Shown: piece after piece, positions 57,686 to 59,295 of the stretch | Layout of the letters: each line of letters begins with the position of its first letter | Position numbering within the stretch: position 1 is the first letter of the stretch | DNA from: Hesseltinella vesiculosa | Taxonomy: Eukaryota; Mucoromycota; Mucoromycetes; Mucorales; Cunninghamellaceae | NCBI GenBank assembly: GCA_002104935.1 | Contig: MCGT01000062.1 | Coordinates: forward strand, 1 to 59,295 | Length of the DNA stretch: 59,295 bases | Reading direction: 5' to 3' | Made by a program: the position numbers and the translations under genes | Notes under the pieces: model-generated | What the model saw: only the letters and a program-made list of their open reading frames with translations | What the model was told of the DNA's origin: nothing | Database searches by the model: none

Positions 57686-59295
57686 TCAGTTCCTGCAAAA
57701 GATACTGCCCAGAGATTCATGCGAAGTCGTCCCTCGGTGCTCGAACGTCAAACGCCCCCACCTTATGGCTCGACGTAATCGACTTTTACGCCTAAGAATC
57801 CAGAACATGTTGGCAGCGGCGGACACGTCTCGATCCCACACCATTTGGCAAGTGGTGCAGAACTTCAAGGCAAAGATCGACGACTGATCTTGCGTGCGCA
57901 CGGGCGACAGTTGCCCACCACAGGTGCTGCAGTTCTAGTTTGGATAAGCAAATTAGATATGCCCACCACGCTCTTATTTTTTTTTTTGGTCTTCTTACCT
58001 GGCTGGTCCAGAACTCGTTGGTGTGGGCAACCATGCACAACGCCTGGTGCTGTCGTTTGATCAAGTGCTATCTGATGTTGTTCGTTCTGCCCACTGCGTG
58101 CCCACGAAAATGTTGGGCATCTCGACCAACCATGGCATCACCGAACGAGATCAGCGGCATGCCATCCACTGTTTGTTGGGAGCCGTGATATGGCAACTTG
58201 CTGGCTCGCATGCGGCTAGAGTATACATAAAAAGGAGCATGAGATAACGCAAATAGCCCATTTTTGTATTACGTTGGTTGCTGAGGGGTCGAGGTATTTT
58301 TGTTGGAGTGACACGAGATGGTGTTCCAAGGCTCCAATTTCGGTGTTAATGGCAGCTGTAGCTGTACCATGTCGATCTAGCGCATGGTTCATTTCTCGAG
58401 CAAATTGGTGCTTGTCTTCTTCGGGTCGAGTTTCAGAGTGCATACCAAGTGGCTGGTCCAAGGTTATGCGCTTCATCTGGTCCATCAACTCATCATGTCG
58501 TTCGCTCAAGCGCCGAAGATTTTCCAAGCGTGATTTCGTCTTGCTATACTCATCCTTGATTTGCAACAAATGAGCATGCCATTTTCGTTGCATCTGTCGC
58601 TTTCGTTGCTTCCGATTTTTCCTTGTCTTATGCTTGTCTCGGCAACGTCGGGTGTACTTGCGAGATCCAGTGGTGAAGATATTGGCAGCTGTGGCAATTG
58701 CTCGTTGTTTGCCTTTGACTAATTCGAAGTTGGAGATCGCATGGTCTGTGTTGTAAAAAGCAAAGGTTGACCCGGAGCATATGAGTTTGTGTCGCACAGT
58801 CTGCCGAATGGCAACGGGATCGGCGGTTTTGGTCATTGGCGTGTTCGTCTCAATGTCCGCCATTGTCTCGTAGGCATGCATTTGCTCAGGCACCGATGGC
58901 AGGGCCAGGATCTTGCGACGATTCAGATCTCGTTGAATTGGTGACTCCTTGCTGGTGGTGCAATACTCTTTCATCGACATTCGGCGTACCGCATGAGGTT
59001 CATGGCCTTGTCCAAAGGAGGTGGTCATTACTGCGCGCCGTCCAGGATCAATACCACAGAGAGTGAAGCCAGCAACGTCTTGGTTGGCCAGGTCGGGTGT
59101 GTGAATGGCAGGTGGATCAGGACCATGAGGTAGCGGGCAAAGACAATCCGTTCACATCACACCAGAAAAAAAATGGCCACGAATCCATGCCCGGTGGAGT
59201 GATTCAAAACTAAAAAAAAAAAAAAAAGGTTAGCGACCTAATGCTCGTTTTTTTCTTTCCACATTATCCCTCCTGCATCTATCCATGTACCTCGG
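57686..59295 (-). pseudogene. Second Fanzor, RuvC half, decayed (cut by right edge)
   Basis: The catalytic half is clear: RuvC-I CGIDPGRRAVM (Asp codon 59047-59049), a long Lys/Arg-rich helical linker, PLISFGDAMVG, RuvC-II HTNEFWTSQ, then across an intron (exon start 57934) the zinc ribbon NCSTCGG...FCTTC and RuvC-III VWDRDVSAAANMF, ending at 57686. Damage: an in-frame amber codon (58068-58070) lies between FGDAM and the RuvC-II motif; exon 59028-58216 does not join the next segment in phase; and just upstream of RuvC-I (about 59090-59190) the frame is broken by TGA. All three catalytic acids survive. The family, not its activity, is secure. It is well diverged from the neighbouring copy, so it is not a recent tandem duplicate. 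Confidence 0.8.

Noticed and set aside
57686..59295. Bacterial IS200/IS605 contamination as the source of the TnpB-like sequence
   Set aside because: The coding path is split by introns of the same type as its neighbours and lies in a continuous fungal gene context.

Overview
This is a eukaryotic nuclear window, almost certainly fungal and probably from an early-diverging lineage (Mucoromycota, Mucorales-like). The evidence is short spliceosomal introns (about 90 could be placed by reading frame), a fungal LYS1-type saccharopine dehydrogenase, Pho88/Snd3, Cox9, an Ecl1-type zinc protein, SUR7-like and ANK-DIL proteins, and a class C GPCR. Long poly(A)/poly(T) runs fill many introns. The phylum is an inference from overall character; no marker settles the genus.

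Layout. 1-1.5 kb (minus): N-terminal half of a Fanzor-like gene cut by the left edge. 1.7-4.4 kb: a truncated transposase and a Tc1/mariner-IS630 element with 114-bp terminal inverted repeats, TA duplications and a frameshifted DD34E transposase. 4.9-12.6 kb (plus): an Arg/Glu-rich coiled-coil protein, PHO88/SND3, an alpha-arrestin and a membrane/coiled-coil protein. 13.2-20.1 kb: two genes with a shared PD-(D/E)XK-like C-terminal domain, one carrying C2H2 fingers, flank the THO subunit TEX1; a 1.45-kb minisatellite lies in the divergent gap between TEX1 and the zinc-finger gene. 20.7-33.4 kb: DNM1-like dynamin, COX9, NOB1, RAD1, LYS1, RBBP4/MSI1 and an ECL1-like gene. 35.2-45.1 kb (minus): class C GPCR, ankyrin-DIL protein, SUR7-like protein. 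45.8-47.9 kb: RPP0 and RPL14 share a divergent promoter. 48.0-52.9 kb (minus): EST1/SMG6-like protein and an unknown protein.

53.9-59.3 kb (minus) holds the most striking content: two neighbouring Fanzor genes (eukaryotic TnpB relatives, RNA-guided nucleases). The first is nearly complete (7 exons, about 919 aa) with all three RuvC acidic residues and the TnpB-type zinc ribb on; its N-terminus needs one base removed to read through. The second keeps the catalytic motifs but has an in-frame amber codon and frame breaks, so it looks decayed. With the left-edge gene, three Fanzor-like loci lie within 59 kb, next to DNA-transposon remains.

The housekeeping genes belong to separate pathways (lysine synthesis, mitochondrial division and respiration, 40S maturation, DNA-damage checkpoint, chromatin, mRNA export, translation), and no cluster logic links them. 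The accessory layer consists of the Fanzors, the PD-(D/E)XK-like genes, the transposon and the minisatellite. All splice structures were read by eye from frame and consensus; no search was run.
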